Shown here in pieces: positions 1-8,926 of a stretch of 45,148 nt of DNA. The notes under the pieces are model-generated. The model saw only the letters and a list, made by a program, of their open reading frames with translations, was not told the origin of the DNA and ran no database searches. Each line of letters opens with the position of its first letter. Position 1 is the stretch's first letter. The DNA lies in NCBI RefSeq assembly GCF_011440305.1, contig NZ_JAAOIW010000030.1:1-45148 (forward strand). The letters run 5' to 3'. Source of the DNA: Paenibacillus agricola (GTDB lineage: Bacteria; Bacillota; Bacilli; Paenibacillales; NBRC-103111). A program made the position numbers and the translations under genes.

Positions 1-36
1 GCGTTCGTCCTGAGCCAGGATCAAACTCTCCATTAA
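1..36 (-). rRNA. rrs: 16S ribosomal RNA, 5' end (partial)
   Basis: The reverse complement of the first ~36 bases reads as the universal start of bacterial 16S rRNA, including the 27F primer site (AGAGTTTGATCCTGGCTCAG). The gene runs leftwards out of the window, so only the mature 5' end is here. The exact mature end is approximate. A boxA element and two promoters follow upstream (to the right), as expected for an rrn operon. Confidence 0.97.
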
Positions 37-110
37 GGTAGAACTTGAGTTGCCTCATTCTTTACATCTGGCGAGAACTTGCATTCTCTATTTTACTCAC
101 TCGTTGATTC

Positions 111-125
111 AGTTTTCAAAGGACA
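111..125 (-). promoter_or_regulatory. boxA antitermination element of the rrn leader
   Basis: On the minus strand the leader reads TGTCCTTTGAAAACT, very close to the boxA element of Bacillus rrn leaders (TGYTCTTTGAAAACT). It lies about 75 bases upstream of the 16S 5' end. In known rrn operons boxA loads NusB/NusE to prevent premature termination; the role here is by family knowledge. Confidence 0.75.
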
Positions 126-168
126 ATGATGTTTTGCTTTACCCAGCATGTTGAATGGCTGGACGAGT

Positions 169-198
169 AATATATCATGTTTTCGTTTTGTAATGCAA
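169..198 (-). promoter_or_regulatory. rrn promoter, proximal
   Basis: On the minus strand a -35 TTGCAT (193-198) is separated by 18 bases from a -10 TATATT (169-174). It lies about 45 bases upstream of boxA. The -35 overlaps the repeated 11-mer AATTGCACTTG (here 196-206), which recurs at the distal promoter. The boxes are read by eye; the start site is not mapped. Confidence 0.55.
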
Positions 199-394
199 GT
201 GCAATTTTTTCCATACTTGCAATTGCCCTACGAACCTAGCATTCAATTCAATTATCCGGCTACAATAATGATGACCGGGTTAATAATTTATCATGATAAC
301 TATAACATTACAAGTGCAATTATTTTCCATTCTTGAAACCAAGCCCAGAAATTCCATTCAACTCATGTCCTGCACCAGTCATGGCGACCGGGTT
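194..394. repeat. Degenerate tandem repeat of rrn upstream module
   Basis: Two ~87-base units (about 194-281 and 308-394) both begin with CAAGTGCAATT plus a T-rich TTTTCCAT.CTTG stretch and both end with GACCGGGTT. The middle parts are diverged. Each unit carries a candidate rrn promoter at its left edge, so the promoters look like products of a local duplication. The interval 395-600 further upstream contains nothing I recognise. Confidence 0.6.
285..313 (-). promoter_or_regulatory. rrn promoter, distal
   Basis: On the minus strand TTGTAA (308-313) and TAAATT (285-290) are separated by 17 bases. The site sits in the second copy of a degenerate repeat that also carries the proximal promoter, and both share the 11-mer AATTGCACTTG (here 311-321). 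Tandem promoters are normal for Bacillota rrn operons. The -10 is weaker than the proximal one. Confidence 0.45.
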
Positions 395-606
395 ATGTCT
401 AATTCCGAACTTAGTTTCTGTCGCATAATTAAGACCCGTAGGGATAAGTGAATGATTGGGAGTGAACTTGTTGCTGCAGATCTTTTCTGCGATAAGACAT
501 TTGCCCAAAAATCTTATAGAGATCTATTGTTTTCCTCCAAATAAGTTAAACATTCAACGTCATGCAAATCGAGACACATAATAAAATATTCGCTACATTA
601 ACTTTG

Positions 607-1078
607 TACAACTGGATACAATAATCCAGTCCAAAATAAAAAAATACCAAACGCGCCGTATCCTGCTACAAGCATTCTTACTCCACTCGGCGACAAAGAC
701 CTAAAAAAAGTACTGGACGATCTTATTGATCAGGCAAAGCTTAAAAATACGATGCATTGCTCATGGTCAACGGAATTGCACCCGCACCAATGATGCCTGA
801 AGAACCACCCCTGTAAAACTAGAAGACATCCCTATCGACGCAAGATTTGCTTACCCTGAAATAGCAGCGAAAATTGAACTTGATGCCTCTTTAGAACCGG
901 TTGCTTGTAGCCAAGTTATGGGCCAATCAGTTAGAGAGGATATTGGCACTTTATTTGCGAAATATCATACTATTAAAACAACAATAGGCGTTAAAATACT
1001 CAAAATGAGCAAAGAAAAGGGATTCCTCATCCCTCCTCCACTTCAAGTAAAAATGCTGAGACTGTTAATGCTTAATTA
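607..1078 (+). pseudogene. Decayed DUF3231-family gene (C-terminal half)
   Basis: Three reading frames in succession give fragments that match DUF3231 proteins: a DLKKVLDDLIDQ stretch near 700-735, then MVNGIAPAPMMPEEPP near 762-816, then an intact run from about 818 to the TAA at 1076-1078 containing VMGQSVREDIGTLF and GFLIPPP. A stop at 816-818 and two frameshifts separate them, and no N-terminal half or start codon is visible. DUF3231 proteins are common, uncharacterised proteins of spore-forming Bacilli. A hairpin terminator directly follows the stop, showing this was once a complete gene end. The family call is from memory of the conserved pattern. Confidence 0.6.
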
Positions 1079-1084
1079 AAATTT

Positions 1085-1113
1085 AAATCCTACCCATGGG
1101 TGGGATTTTTTTA
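1085..1113 (+). terminator. Rho-independent terminator of the DUF3231 remnant
   Basis: AAATCCTACCC and GGGTGGGATTT form a short stem with one mismatch, followed by a run of Ts (1106-1112). It begins seven bases after the stop codon of the decayed gene. Confidence 0.65.
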
Positions 1114-1290
1114 TTATTAGCCCTTTTCATAGAATCCCCTTATTGTTGAACCAATCCGGGCAGTATGTTCCGCAGTGCATCGAGATTCCTGTTCAATGGC
1201 TGTATCCATTCTTCGATTGGGTACAACACGCCCTCTGATTATGAACGTTTGTACCATAGTCTGGCTGTGTGAGAATAAAATCTGTGTCTA

Positions 1291-1464
1291 CTATCTTGAT
1301 AGAAGTCCAAATGCATCCATGCACCAATATTGAAGCAGCTGATACACGGTAAACTTGCGAGCCTTTTCTTCGTAACCAGCAATTTGAACGACGAATTTGA
1401 ATTCCGGAGTTATAACGGATTGAAGGATGATAAAATCATGGTAGACTTTCTCATGGAGCCTTTT
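1291..1464 (-). pseudogene. Transposase-like N-terminal fragment (IS4-like)
   Basis: An open minus-strand stretch of 57 codons lies between two stops and encodes VITPEFKFVVQIAGYEEKAR followed by KFTVYQLLQYWCMDAF. I read this as the N-terminal region of an IS4-type transposase (the pattern GYEExARKFTVYxLL). No start codon, no catalytic residues and no inverted repeats remain. The flanks 1114-1290 and 1465-1590 hold only short broken frames. The family assignment is tentative; a protein search of the 57 residues would settle it. Confidence 0.4.
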
Positions 1465-1590
1465 CTACCATTTAATGGTTAATCAACAGGTCTGGTAGTG
1501 GACATAACTCATCAGATCATCGGATCTCTCAGCTTGGAGTTAGATACTATGTTTATTCATGAAAATATCGTATTTATTATCGTATCGCTC

Positions 1591-1631
1591 TATAATAGAA
1601 GAGTTAGATTCTAATATGGGTTAGCAAGGAG
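1591..1631 (+). promoter_or_regulatory. Promoter -10 and RBS of the SWIM-finger gene
   Basis: A consensus -10 TATAAT lies at 1591-1596, with only a weak -35 upstream. It is followed by AAGGAG at 1626-1631, seven bases before the ATG at 1639. The RBS fixes the start of the downstream gene; the promoter is a visual call. Confidence 0.45.
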
Positions 1632-1638
1632 CTTTGCG

Positions 1639-3198
1639 ATGGGTTCGATTCCTGCTTTAAACGATGAGCAATGGTTGAAGCTGCTTGAGCAAGTGGCTTC
1701 AACCTTTAATGAGGTTACCCTTAGTCGGGGGTTTACTTATTTTAAACAACAGAGCGTAGTAGCCCTGAGCATTTCTGAACAGCGTGTCGTTCAAGCTAAG
1801 GTCAGTGACCATGAAGACTATAATGTGACGTTGGATTTAAACAAACTTGGAACTAGCTCCTGCACCTGCCCGATTCAAGCCTGCTGCAAGCATGTGGCTG
1901 CTGTTATTATGGAGCTTGCTGACCGATTGGGTTACCCGGCTTCGCAAATTGTGAATGCCAGCCATCATGTGAAGCGCGTCCATGCCATGAGTTCACCCGA
2001 GCTGCTGCTCAAGCAATTACCTGGTCGGGATATTGTCGGCTGGCATGAGTTTCTCGATGAATATACAGCCGATGTTCAATCAGCTAAGGATCAGGGAATT
2101 TACGCAAATGCGATGCGGGATGAGCTGCAAAAAATCCGTAAAGCCTCCATTCCTTTTTCAGAAGTGGATTGGATCTTATTTGACTTGCATCAAGAGTTAT
2201 TTATTTTGCGAAAAATAAAAGAACATCAAGTCCCAGGTCGTGAAAATAACTATACTTCTTCTGCCCTATACAAGAGGTATGATGAAATTCATGCCTGGCT
2301 ATACCAGAAATCGACTGTAAGCAACTTTGCCTCTTCAAGTGAGCGACTTAAACAAACGGTAAGTTTTTTAAGGCAGCAAGTGGTAGAAGAAACGGGATAT
2401 ACGTATCTGGACTACGGCCTTTATATGGCGATGTGGAAGTATTGGATTGCCCCTTTTCCCGATGCCAGCGAATGGGTATCACAGGAGATTAACGACATAG
2501 AGCAGCAAACGACCGACTCCTTTTCTACTTCTCTTTCAGCGGCGAAGGCTTTTTTATACCTACAACAATCCAGGTTCAGTGAAGCATGGAAAGCTTTAGA
2601 AACGACTGATACGTTAAAAAAAGCGCCAGCGAGCCTGTTTCTTTCTTTATTGCAGCAGATTTCCGTTTCTGGGGATTGGGGAATTTTGGTGGAATGGCTA
2701 TTAAAAACGGCCTCTACCTTTTATGGTTCAAGAAATAAGGAGCTGGATACCTATTTGGGCTACTGGAAAGAAGCGATTGCCCACGAGCCTGAATCCGAAA
2801 TGTATTTATGGAAGGTGCTGGAGGGCATGCTGCCCCATTCAGCTCTGATTGTTGAGGATTTATTGTATGAGCAGCGCAAATGGAAGCCTTGGTTGGAAAT
2901 GCAAATTGTTAAAGGACAGGATCCCCTTTATCACGCAGTTAGCGTGCTGCAGCCGATCGAGAAGGAAGCACCAAGCCTCCTTTTGCCTTATTACCATCAA
3001 GCCGTCGAGCAATATATCGCCCTTAAAAATCGCGAGCATTACAAATTAGCGGTCAGACTGCTGAAAAAACTGGAAAAAATATATCATAACATCAAGCAGC
3101 CCGAGCGCTGGGAACGATTTTTTACTGGTTTTATGGCACGACACGGTCGGCTGCGGGCGCTGCAAGAGGAAATGAAGAAAGGAAAGCTAGTCGAATGA
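1639..3198 (+). CDS. SWIM zinc-finger protein (YwqB-like)
   Basis: A 519-residue protein with a SWIM-type zinc finger near the N-terminus: Cys75-x-Cys77, then Cys83-x-His85 in SCTCPIQACCKH. The remaining ~430 residues are alpha-helical and rich in Trp/Leu, with no other motif I recognise. SWIM fingers bind DNA or protein and in Bacillota often sit beside a SNF2-type ATPase, as with B. subtilis YwqB and YwqA. Here the stop overlaps the SNF2 start by four bases (ATGA), so the two are translationally coupled and probably act together on DNA. The start is set by AAGGAG seven bases upstream. The exact function of the pair is unknown. Confidence 0.85.
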   Translation: MGSIPALNDEQWLKLLEQVASTFNEVTLSRGFTYFKQQSVVALSISEQRVVQAKVSDHEDYNVTLDLNKLGTSSCTCPIQACCKHVAAVIMELADRLGYPASQIVNASHHVKRVHAMSSPELLLKQLPGRDIVGWHEFLDEYTADVQSAKDQGIYANAMRDELQKIRKASIPFSEVDWILFDLHQELFILRKIKEHQVPGRENNYTSSALYKRYDEIHAWLYQKSTVSNFASSSERLKQTVSFLRQQVVEETGYTYLDYGLYMAMWKYWIAPFPDASEWVSQEINDIEQQTTDSFSTSLSAAKAFLYLQQSRFSEAWKALETTDTLKKAPASLFLSLLQQISVSGDWGILVEWLLKTASTFYGSRNKELDTYLGYWKEAIAHEPESEMYLWKVLEGMLPHSALIVEDLLYEQRKWKPWLEMQIVKGQDPLYHAVSVLQPIEKEAPSLLLPYYHQAVEQYIALKNREHYKLAVRLLKKLEKIYHNIKQPERWERFFTGFMARHGRLRALQEEMKKGKLVE

Positions 3199-6149
3199 GT
3201 ATAAAATTGTATGAGTTGACTTTGTTTGCGATTCTCACGGAAAGCGGGGATGCCTTACTATGGGGTCTAAAGGATGGAGCCGAGGTTTCAGGCGATACAT
3301 TCCGTAATCTTTTGTTCGCTTGGCATGAGCCGTCATGCTATGGAACGACGCTTGCGCTTCGGCAGGCCGGGGAGCTCGACGTGACCGTCCTCCCTGCAGA
3401 ACTGGTGCTTCCTTTCTTCGCCGAGCCAAACTTCATGGACATTCTCCACTGCAAAGGCGGCAATGAAGCCACCCGCGCATTAATTGAGGCAGCGCCGCTT
3501 CTCTACAAGGAAGCCAAAGCGGGTGGTTATTTGCCAAGCTACAGCTCCTTTCAGGATGGAAGGCTGCAATGGACATGGGAGGCTCGCGCTGAAGGGCTGC
3601 AAGAGCTCGATTGGGAATCGCTGATCCATCTGGATGTCTTGGGCGAGGAGCTGTCCGGGTTGCGCTCGGCCTTCTCCGCGGCCGTCTACACAGAGCATTA
3701 TTCGGATGAAGCTGCGCTATCGGCGCTTAGGAGCGATTATCCCGCTTTATTTAAACAGCCTCAGGCGGATATAGCTTCGGCTCATACGCTAGCGGAGGAG
3801 GAGTGGCTCGATGTACTCGGGTGGAAGCCGGACACCGCTCCCTTCCGCCCTGCTTTGCAGCTGCTCGAGCCGGATGAGGAGCAGTATGATTGGCAGCTTC
3901 GCCTGGTGCTGCAGGATAAAAGCGAAGGCTCCATACTGGTGCCTATGCGTCTGACGGCGGACGGACAGGCTTCCGGCGAATGGCCCAGCGATTGGAGCCC
4001 GTATATTCGTGAGCGAGCTCCCGGATGGGCAGCAAGGCTAGCGGCGGCGCTTCCGAGCCGGAATCGCGGCGGCGTTTTTTTCGCTGAGCCACTGACCGAT
4101 GACGCCGCTTGGCGCTTTCTGACGGCGGACAGCCGCCAATTACTGAACGACGGCTGGAACGTGATGCTGCCGGGCTGGTGGGAGGCTGCCTCGAAGCGCA
4201 AGCCCCGCCTGCGTGCACAGGTTGCGCCAGAAGCCGGCGGTAGCGGCAGCAATGGCAAGTCGCTATTCGGGCTGGGCGCCCTTGTCGATTTCGACTGGCG
4301 TATCGCCCTCGGCGATACAGAGCTGAACGAAGCCGAATTCGCCGAGCTGCTTAGTCGCAAGGATAAGCTGATCCGCTTCCGCGGTGAATGGGTCTACCTG
4401 GATCCTGCCCTGCTTGAGCAGATCCGCAGGCTTATGGAAAGCGTAGACCCGCAAGAGGGCTTATCCTTGCAGGACGTCCTACAGCTGCATTTATTGAATG
4501 ATCTAGAGCCTGGGAAGCCTTCAGAGCCTGGGCTTGCAACAGGAAAAAGTACAGGAGAACAGACAGAAGAAACAGAAGCACGGATTAAGCTTGAGGTAGA
4601 GTTAAACTCGCACCTCTTGGAGCTGCTGCGCCAAATGGGGCAGCCGTCAGACTTACAAGAGCTTGCTGTGCCTGAGGGGCTGCGTGCAGAGCTGCGCGGC
4701 TACCAGCGAGAAGGCTTTACCTGGCTAAGCTTTCTTCGGAAATTCGGGTTGGGCGCTTGTTTAGCCGACGATATGGGGCTTGGTAAAACGATTCAATTCA
4801 TCACGTATTTATTGCATCACCAAGCAGAATCAGCGTCCCCTGCCCTGCTCATTTGTCCAACCTCTGTGCTTGGCAACTGGCAAAAAGAGCTGGCTCGCTT
4901 TGCACCCGATTTAAAGGTTTGGCTCCATTATGGGAAGGGTCGATTACATGGCGATGCGCTCTCTGCCGTTCTCTCAGATACAGACATTGTTATTACGTCT
5001 TATGCAACCGCTCTGCTGGATCAAGAAACCTTGCAAGAGACTCTTTGGAGCTCCCTCTGCCTGGACGAAGCCCAGAACATCAAAAATGCACAAAACAAAC
5101 AATCGATAGCTGTCCGCTCACTCAAATCGCGGCACCGCATTGCGATGACCGGGACGCCAATCGAGAATCGATTGTCAGAGCTATGGTCCATCTATGACTT
5201 CCTTAATCCTGGCTATCTGGGTACCCAGCGCGGGTTCCAGCATCGTTTTGCCATTCCGATCGAAAAGCACCAGGACCAGGTGTTAACCTCACAGCTCCAG
5301 AAGCTGATCAAGCCCTTCATGCTGCGCCGTAAAAAGAACGATCCCGCTATCCAGCTGGATTTGCCGGAGAAGCAGGAAATGAAGGTTTATATGAACCTTA
5401 CCTCAGAGCAAGGAGCGCTCTATGAGCAGGTGGTCAAGGATTTGATGGAAAAGATGAAAAATCTGGAGGGGATGGAGCGAAAAGGAGCCATTCTTGCTGT
5501 CCTGACCCAGCTCAAGCAGTTATGCAATCATCCCGCACTGCTGATGAAGGAGGCTTTGCCATCCGCGGAAATGCTGCTTCACGAAGAATACCGTGAAGCC
5601 TTCATCACACGATCCGCGAAGCTGGAGCGGATCGTTGCCATGGTCAGCGAGCTCCGGGAAGCGGGAGATTCGTGCTTGATCTTCACCCAGTACATAGGCA
5701 TGGGCCGTATGCTGGCCGACGTTCTGGGGGTACAGCAAGGCGAGCCCGTGCTGTACTTGAACGGCAGCACGCCCAAGGTCGAGCGCGACAGGATGATTGA
5801 AGCCTTCCAGGCCACTGACGGGACAGGTCCGGGCATCTTTATCCTGTCACTAAAAGCTGGCGGAGTCGGTCTCAACCTGACGGCAGCCAACCATGTGTTC
5901 CACTATGACCGTTGGTGGAACCCCGCCGTCGAGAATCAAGCCACCGACCGTGCTTACCGGATGGGACAGAAGCGCAACGTGCAGGTGCATAAGTTTATTT
6001 CTCTTGGCACCCTTGAGGAAAAGATCGACGAGATGCTGGAGAGCAAGATGAGCTTGAGCGATAATGTGATCTCCACCTCCGAGAGCTGGATTACTGAGCT
6101 GTCCAACGAGGGGCTTCGCGATTTGTTCGCGCTCAGGCAGGCTTGGTGA
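3195..6149 (+). CDS. SNF2-family DEAD/DEAH-like ATPase (YwqA-like)
   Basis: A 984-residue SNF2-type superfamily-2 ATPase. The first ~470 residues form a variable N-terminal part that includes a DUF3670-like SNF2-associated region (GLGALVDFDWRIALGD, residues ~355-370). The motor follows: motif I DDMGLGKT (Lys531), motif II DEAQ (624-627, the usual bacterial SNF2 form), motif III TGTPIENRLSELWSI, and the C-terminal helicase motifs LKAGGVGLNLTAANHV and DRAYRMGQ. It should translocate on duplex DNA rather than unwind it. Codons of the N-terminal half (3330-4450) are clearly more GC-rich than those of the SWIM gene just upstream. The start is coupled to the upstream stop (ATGA). No terminator is obvious in the 30 bases before the convergent gene. 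Confidence 0.93.
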   Translation: MSIKLYELTLFAILTESGDALLWGLKDGAEVSGDTFRNLLFAWHEPSCYGTTLALRQAGELDVTVLPAELVLPFFAEPNFMDILHCKGGNEATRALIEAAPLLYKEAKAGGYLPSYSSFQDGRLQWTWEARAEGLQELDWESLIHLDVLGEELSGLRSAFSAAVYTEHYSDEAALSALRSDYPALFKQPQADIASAHTLAEEEWLDVLGWKPDTAPFRPALQLLEPDEEQYDWQLRLVLQDKSEGSILVPMRLTADGQASGEWPSDWSPYIRERAPGWAARLAAALPSRNRGGVFFAEPLTDDAAWRFLTADSRQLLNDGWNVMLPGWWEAASKRKPRLRAQVAPEAGGSGSNGKSLFGLGALVDFDWRIALGDTELNEAEFAELLSRKDKLIRFRGEWVYLDPALLEQIRRLMESVDPQEGLSLQDVLQLHLLNDLEPGKPSEPGLATGKSTGEQTEETEARIKLEVELNSHLLELLRQMGQPSDLQELAVPEGLRAELRGYQREGFTWLSFLRKFGLGACLADDMGLGKTIQFITYLLHHQAESASPALLICPTSVLGNWQKELARFAPDLKVWLHYGKGRLHGDALSAVLSDTDIVITSYATALLDQETLQETLWSSLCLDEAQNIKNAQNKQSIAVRSLKSRHRIAMTGTPIENRLSELWSIYDFLNPGYLGTQRGFQHRFAIPIEKHQDQVLTSQLQKLIKPFMLRRKKNDPAIQLDLPEKQEMKVYMNLTSEQGALYEQVVKDLMEKMKNLEGMERKGAILAVLTQLKQLCNHPALLMKEALPSAEMLLHEEYREAFITRSAKLERIVAMVSELREAGDSCLIFTQYIGMGRMLADVLGVQQGEPVLYLNGSTPKVERDRMIEAFQATDGTGPGIFILSLKAGGVGLNLTAANHVFHYDRWWNPAVENQATDRAYRMGQKRNVQVHKFISLGTLEEKIDEMLESKMSLSDNVISTSESWITELSNEGLRDLFALRQAW

Positions 6150-6179
6150 GGCAGCTTATCCCCTTGCTCTCCTCTTAGC

Positions 6180-6854
6180 TCATTTAGCAAGTCCCTTAAT
6201 CCTTGCCAGCAACACCCAACGGCGTTCAAAACGGCGTTTATACTTAGGAAGCCCGCGGTACAGCTCGACAGTTGCTCGATAAGCCTCGCGTGCTTCGGCT
6301 TTGCTGCCAAGCTGGCTGTACAGCTGGCCTAGCCGATAATAAGCCTCGCAAGAGGACGAGTTGACGCTCTGGAACTGCTGCAAATAAGCGATGGATCTAT
6401 GCGGATCCTGATCAGCCCAAGCTTCAGCCAGCCGCAAATAAGGCTCTCCATATTTCACGTGCGGGTTCAGCTCTAAAGCTTGCAGGATACTTTGCTCACC
6501 CTGCTGCAAATGTCCGAGCTTTAATTCGCAGATGCCGAGCTCCGCCCGCACCTCGGCTGAATCCTCCATCACCTTAGCGATCTGGAGCAATAATTCATAC
6601 GCCTGTGCATATTTCTTCTGCTCGATCCATAGCCGTGCCATTTCGAGCTTAGTTGAGGTTTGATGAGGGCTTAGCCGCAGCTCCTGGTGGAGCCTGGAGA
6701 GCTTCCTTGCCCTTTTTAACGGCTTGAGAACACTGGGCGACAATCCAATAAACCGCCGTTCCAGTACATAAAATACGATTAGCAATACAATGATGGCTAT
6801 TATCGGGCTTCCGGTCAGCCAGATGAGTGCAACGAATAACAACAGCTTGCTCAT
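6180..6854 (-). CDS. Membrane-anchored TPR protein
   Basis: A 224-residue protein. Residues ~3-30 form a hydrophobic anchor (LLLFVALIWLTGSPIIAIIV) followed by Arg-rich sequence, so the bulk is probably cytoplasmic. From about residue 60 onward there are tetratricopeptide-like helix pairs with typical spacing, for example the segments around AQAYELLLQIAKV, GHLQQGEQSILQALELNP and YRLGQLYSQLGSKAEAREAY. TPRs mediate protein-protein contacts; no partner is evident. An AGAGGGGG RBS precedes the ATG at 6854. It runs convergently against the SNF2 gene and is transcribed alone. Specific role unknown. Confidence 0.8.
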   Translation of the reverse strand: MSKLLLFVALIWLTGSPIIAIIVLLIVFYVLERRFIGLSPSVLKPLKRARKLSRLHQELRLSPHQTSTKLEMARLWIEQKKYAQAYELLLQIAKVMEDSAEVRAELGICELKLGHLQQGEQSILQALELNPHVKYGEPYLRLAEAWADQDPHRSIAYLQQFQSVNSSSCEAYYRLGQLYSQLGSKAEAREAYRATVELYRGLPKYKRRFERRWVLLARIKGLAK

Positions 6855-6968
6855 TGTAGATCCCCCTCTTTATTTTGATATCTACTATTGTATGGATAAT
6901 CCATCTTTTGTTGAACTTGTCTAACCCCATGGATATCCGTGTAAACACCTGACCTTTCATAAAGAGGC

Positions 6969-8717
6969 CTAGACCGAAGGCTGCATCCGCAGCTGCTGGT
7001 TGGCAAAGTCCCGATACAACGCATGCGACTCATACAAGTACTCATGTGTCCCACTTCCAGTCACTCTGCCTTTTTCAATAAATATAATTTGATCGGCATC
7101 CACCACGGTCGACAGCCGATGGGCGATCACAATCGTCGTCCGTCCTTGCATCACATTTTTCAGCGCCTTTTGGACGATGACCTCGGATATGCTGTCCAGA
7201 CTGGAAGTGGCTTCATCCAGCATCAGAATTTGCGGATTGCGCAGCAGCGCTCTGGCAATGGCAATCCGCTGCCGCTGTCCGCCGGAGAGCTTAATGCCAC
7301 GTTCTCCCACCTCCGTCTCATATTGCTTCGGAAGCTCATTAATAAATACATCCGCATAGGCAAGCTGCGCTGCTTCCGCCAATTCCTGCTCGCTGATTTC
7401 ACGCTCCGTACCGTAGGTGATATTCTCGCGGATCGTTCCAGCAATCAATGGGCTTTCCTGCGTAACATAGCCGATCTGGCTTCGCCACGATTGCAGTGAC
7501 AAGTCGCCTATCGCCTCTGTTCCCATCCGGATCAAACCGCTCTTTGGCTCATAAAACCGCTCCAAGAGCGAGAAGAGCGTCGTTTTACCACCACCACTTG
7601 GTCCCACGATGGCTGTCACCTTACCCGGCTCTACCTTCAAGCTTACATCAGTAAGCACCGGTTCGCCCGATTCATAAGCATAAGAGACGTGCTCCAATTG
7701 AATGGTCCTATGGCTATCCTCAAGCTTGCCTCCCAGATACAGCTCCTCCTCACCCACCTGAAGTGTCGCTATAATTCGCTCGGTAGCGCCCATTGCCTTT
7801 TGAAACTGGGTAAAAAAGTTTGAAACCTGTGTAATGGGCATAATGATTTGAAACAAATATAATAGAAAGGCAACCAAATCACCGGATGTCAGCTCGCCCG
7901 AGGATACCCGCAGCCCACCATAGCCAACGATCATGACGAACAGCAACATGAGCACAAAATACATCAGCGGAGCAATGACAGCCTGAATCTTGCCCTCCCT
8001 CAAGCCGTATTGAAACAAATGGTTAATGCCCTCTTTGCCATTGCCGTATTCAACGTGCTCTGCATTGGAGACCTTAACCAACCGAATTTCTGATAGCACA
8101 CGCCCCAGGACGGCAGTAAACTTAGCGGTCTCCTCCTGCAACCCTTTGGATATTTTGTACATTCGACGCCCCAGCGGCAGCAAAAACAGCAGCGACAAGG
8201 GAATGACTAATACGATCAGCATGGTCATTTTCCAATCCAGGTAAAGCAGTACCCCTATAGCGCCAAGGATCGAGATCGAGCCCGTAACCAGATTGGTCAG
8301 ATTCTCCGTAATCAATCCCTTCACAATGCCTGTATCATTAATGATTCGGCTGATCATCTCACCGGTTTGGTTCTTATCATAAAAGGAGATAGGCAAATGC
8401 AGATGCTTCTTCCACAATCGATCGCGCAGCGAGGCAACCACAGTCTGTCCAGCCCGGTTTAATAAATAAATCGAAATGCCTCCGGCAATCGCCTGCATAA
8501 TAAAGGCCACACAAAGCCCAATAACATGGAGTCGATTCAGCGATTCGAGCGAAAAGCTGTCCACCAAATTTTTCGTAAACAGCGGAATACTCAATCCGAC
8601 CAATGTAGAGCCTATGCTCATCGCGAGCGCAATTCCCATTATAAGCAATGGTGGCTTCGTCTGCCAAATGAGCTGTACAAAATCACGCCAGCCACCCTTG
8701 CGGTTTATTTGTTTCAT
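6969..8717 (-). CDS. bmrA: ABC-type multidrug exporter, BmrA-like half transporter
   Basis: A 582-residue half-size ABC exporter: an N-terminal six-helix membrane domain (to ~residue 310) fused to a nucleotide-binding domain. The Walker A is PSGGGKTTLF (Lys378), followed by the Q-loop region YVTQESPL, signature LSGGQRQRIAIARALLR, Walker B ILMLDEATSSLD and H-loop IAHRLSTV. The sequence follows B. subtilis BmrA (589 aa) closely along its whole length, including the unusual triple Gly in Walker A. BmrA homodimers export drugs and amphiphiles across the cytoplasmic membrane. The start at 8717 is preferred over upstream in-frame codons because AAGGTGG lies seven bases before it. Monocistronic. Confidence 0.92.
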   Translation of the reverse strand: MKQINRKGGWRDFVQLIWQTKPPLLIMGIALAMSIGSTLVGLSIPLFTKNLVDSFSLESLNRLHVIGLCVAFIMQAIAGGISIYLLNRAGQTVVASLRDRLWKKHLHLPISFYDKNQTGEMISRIINDTGIVKGLITENLTNLVTGSISILGAIGVLLYLDWKMTMLIVLVIPLSLLFLLPLGRRMYKISKGLQEETAKFTAVLGRVLSEIRLVKVSNAEHVEYGNGKEGINHLFQYGLREGKIQAVIAPLMYFVLMLLFVMIVGYGGLRVSSGELTSGDLVAFLLYLFQIIMPITQVSNFFTQFQKAMGATERIIATLQVGEEELYLGGKLEDSHRTIQLEHVSYAYESGEPVLTDVSLKVEPGKVTAIVGPSGGGKTTLFSLLERFYEPKSGLIRMGTEAIGDLSLQSWRSQIGYVTQESPLIAGTIRENITYGTEREISEQELAEAAQLAYADVFINELPKQYETEVGERGIKLSGGQRQRIAIARALLRNPQILMLDEATSSLDSISEVIVQKALKNVMQGRTTIVIAHRLSTVVDADQIIFIEKGRVTGSGTHEYLYESHALYRDFANQQLRMQPSV

Positions 8718-8926
8718 ATCCCAACCACCTTTTCCAAGTAAAATCCATAGCGACACAAGCATTACTAATAAGATACTCTATTAATTTAAACCGAATGTAA
8801 AGCTGGAGGGTAGTATGCTTATCTATATAACCGAACTCCACCTACTGGCTACATACAAATTTCAGTTTGAGTGCAAGAATAATTGAGGTAAAATGAATTA
8901 CATATAAACATCAGGGAGGGCTCGTA

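Noticed and set aside
320-508. 62-residue frames in the rrn leader (148-336 plus, 320-508 minus)
   Set aside because: They lie over the rrn promoters and repeats, lack ribosome binding sites and have unlikely composition.
3782-4360. 192-residue minus-strand frame inside the SNF2 gene
   Set aside because: Ser/Pro/Arg-rich shadow of a GC-rich coding strand; no RBS and no motif.
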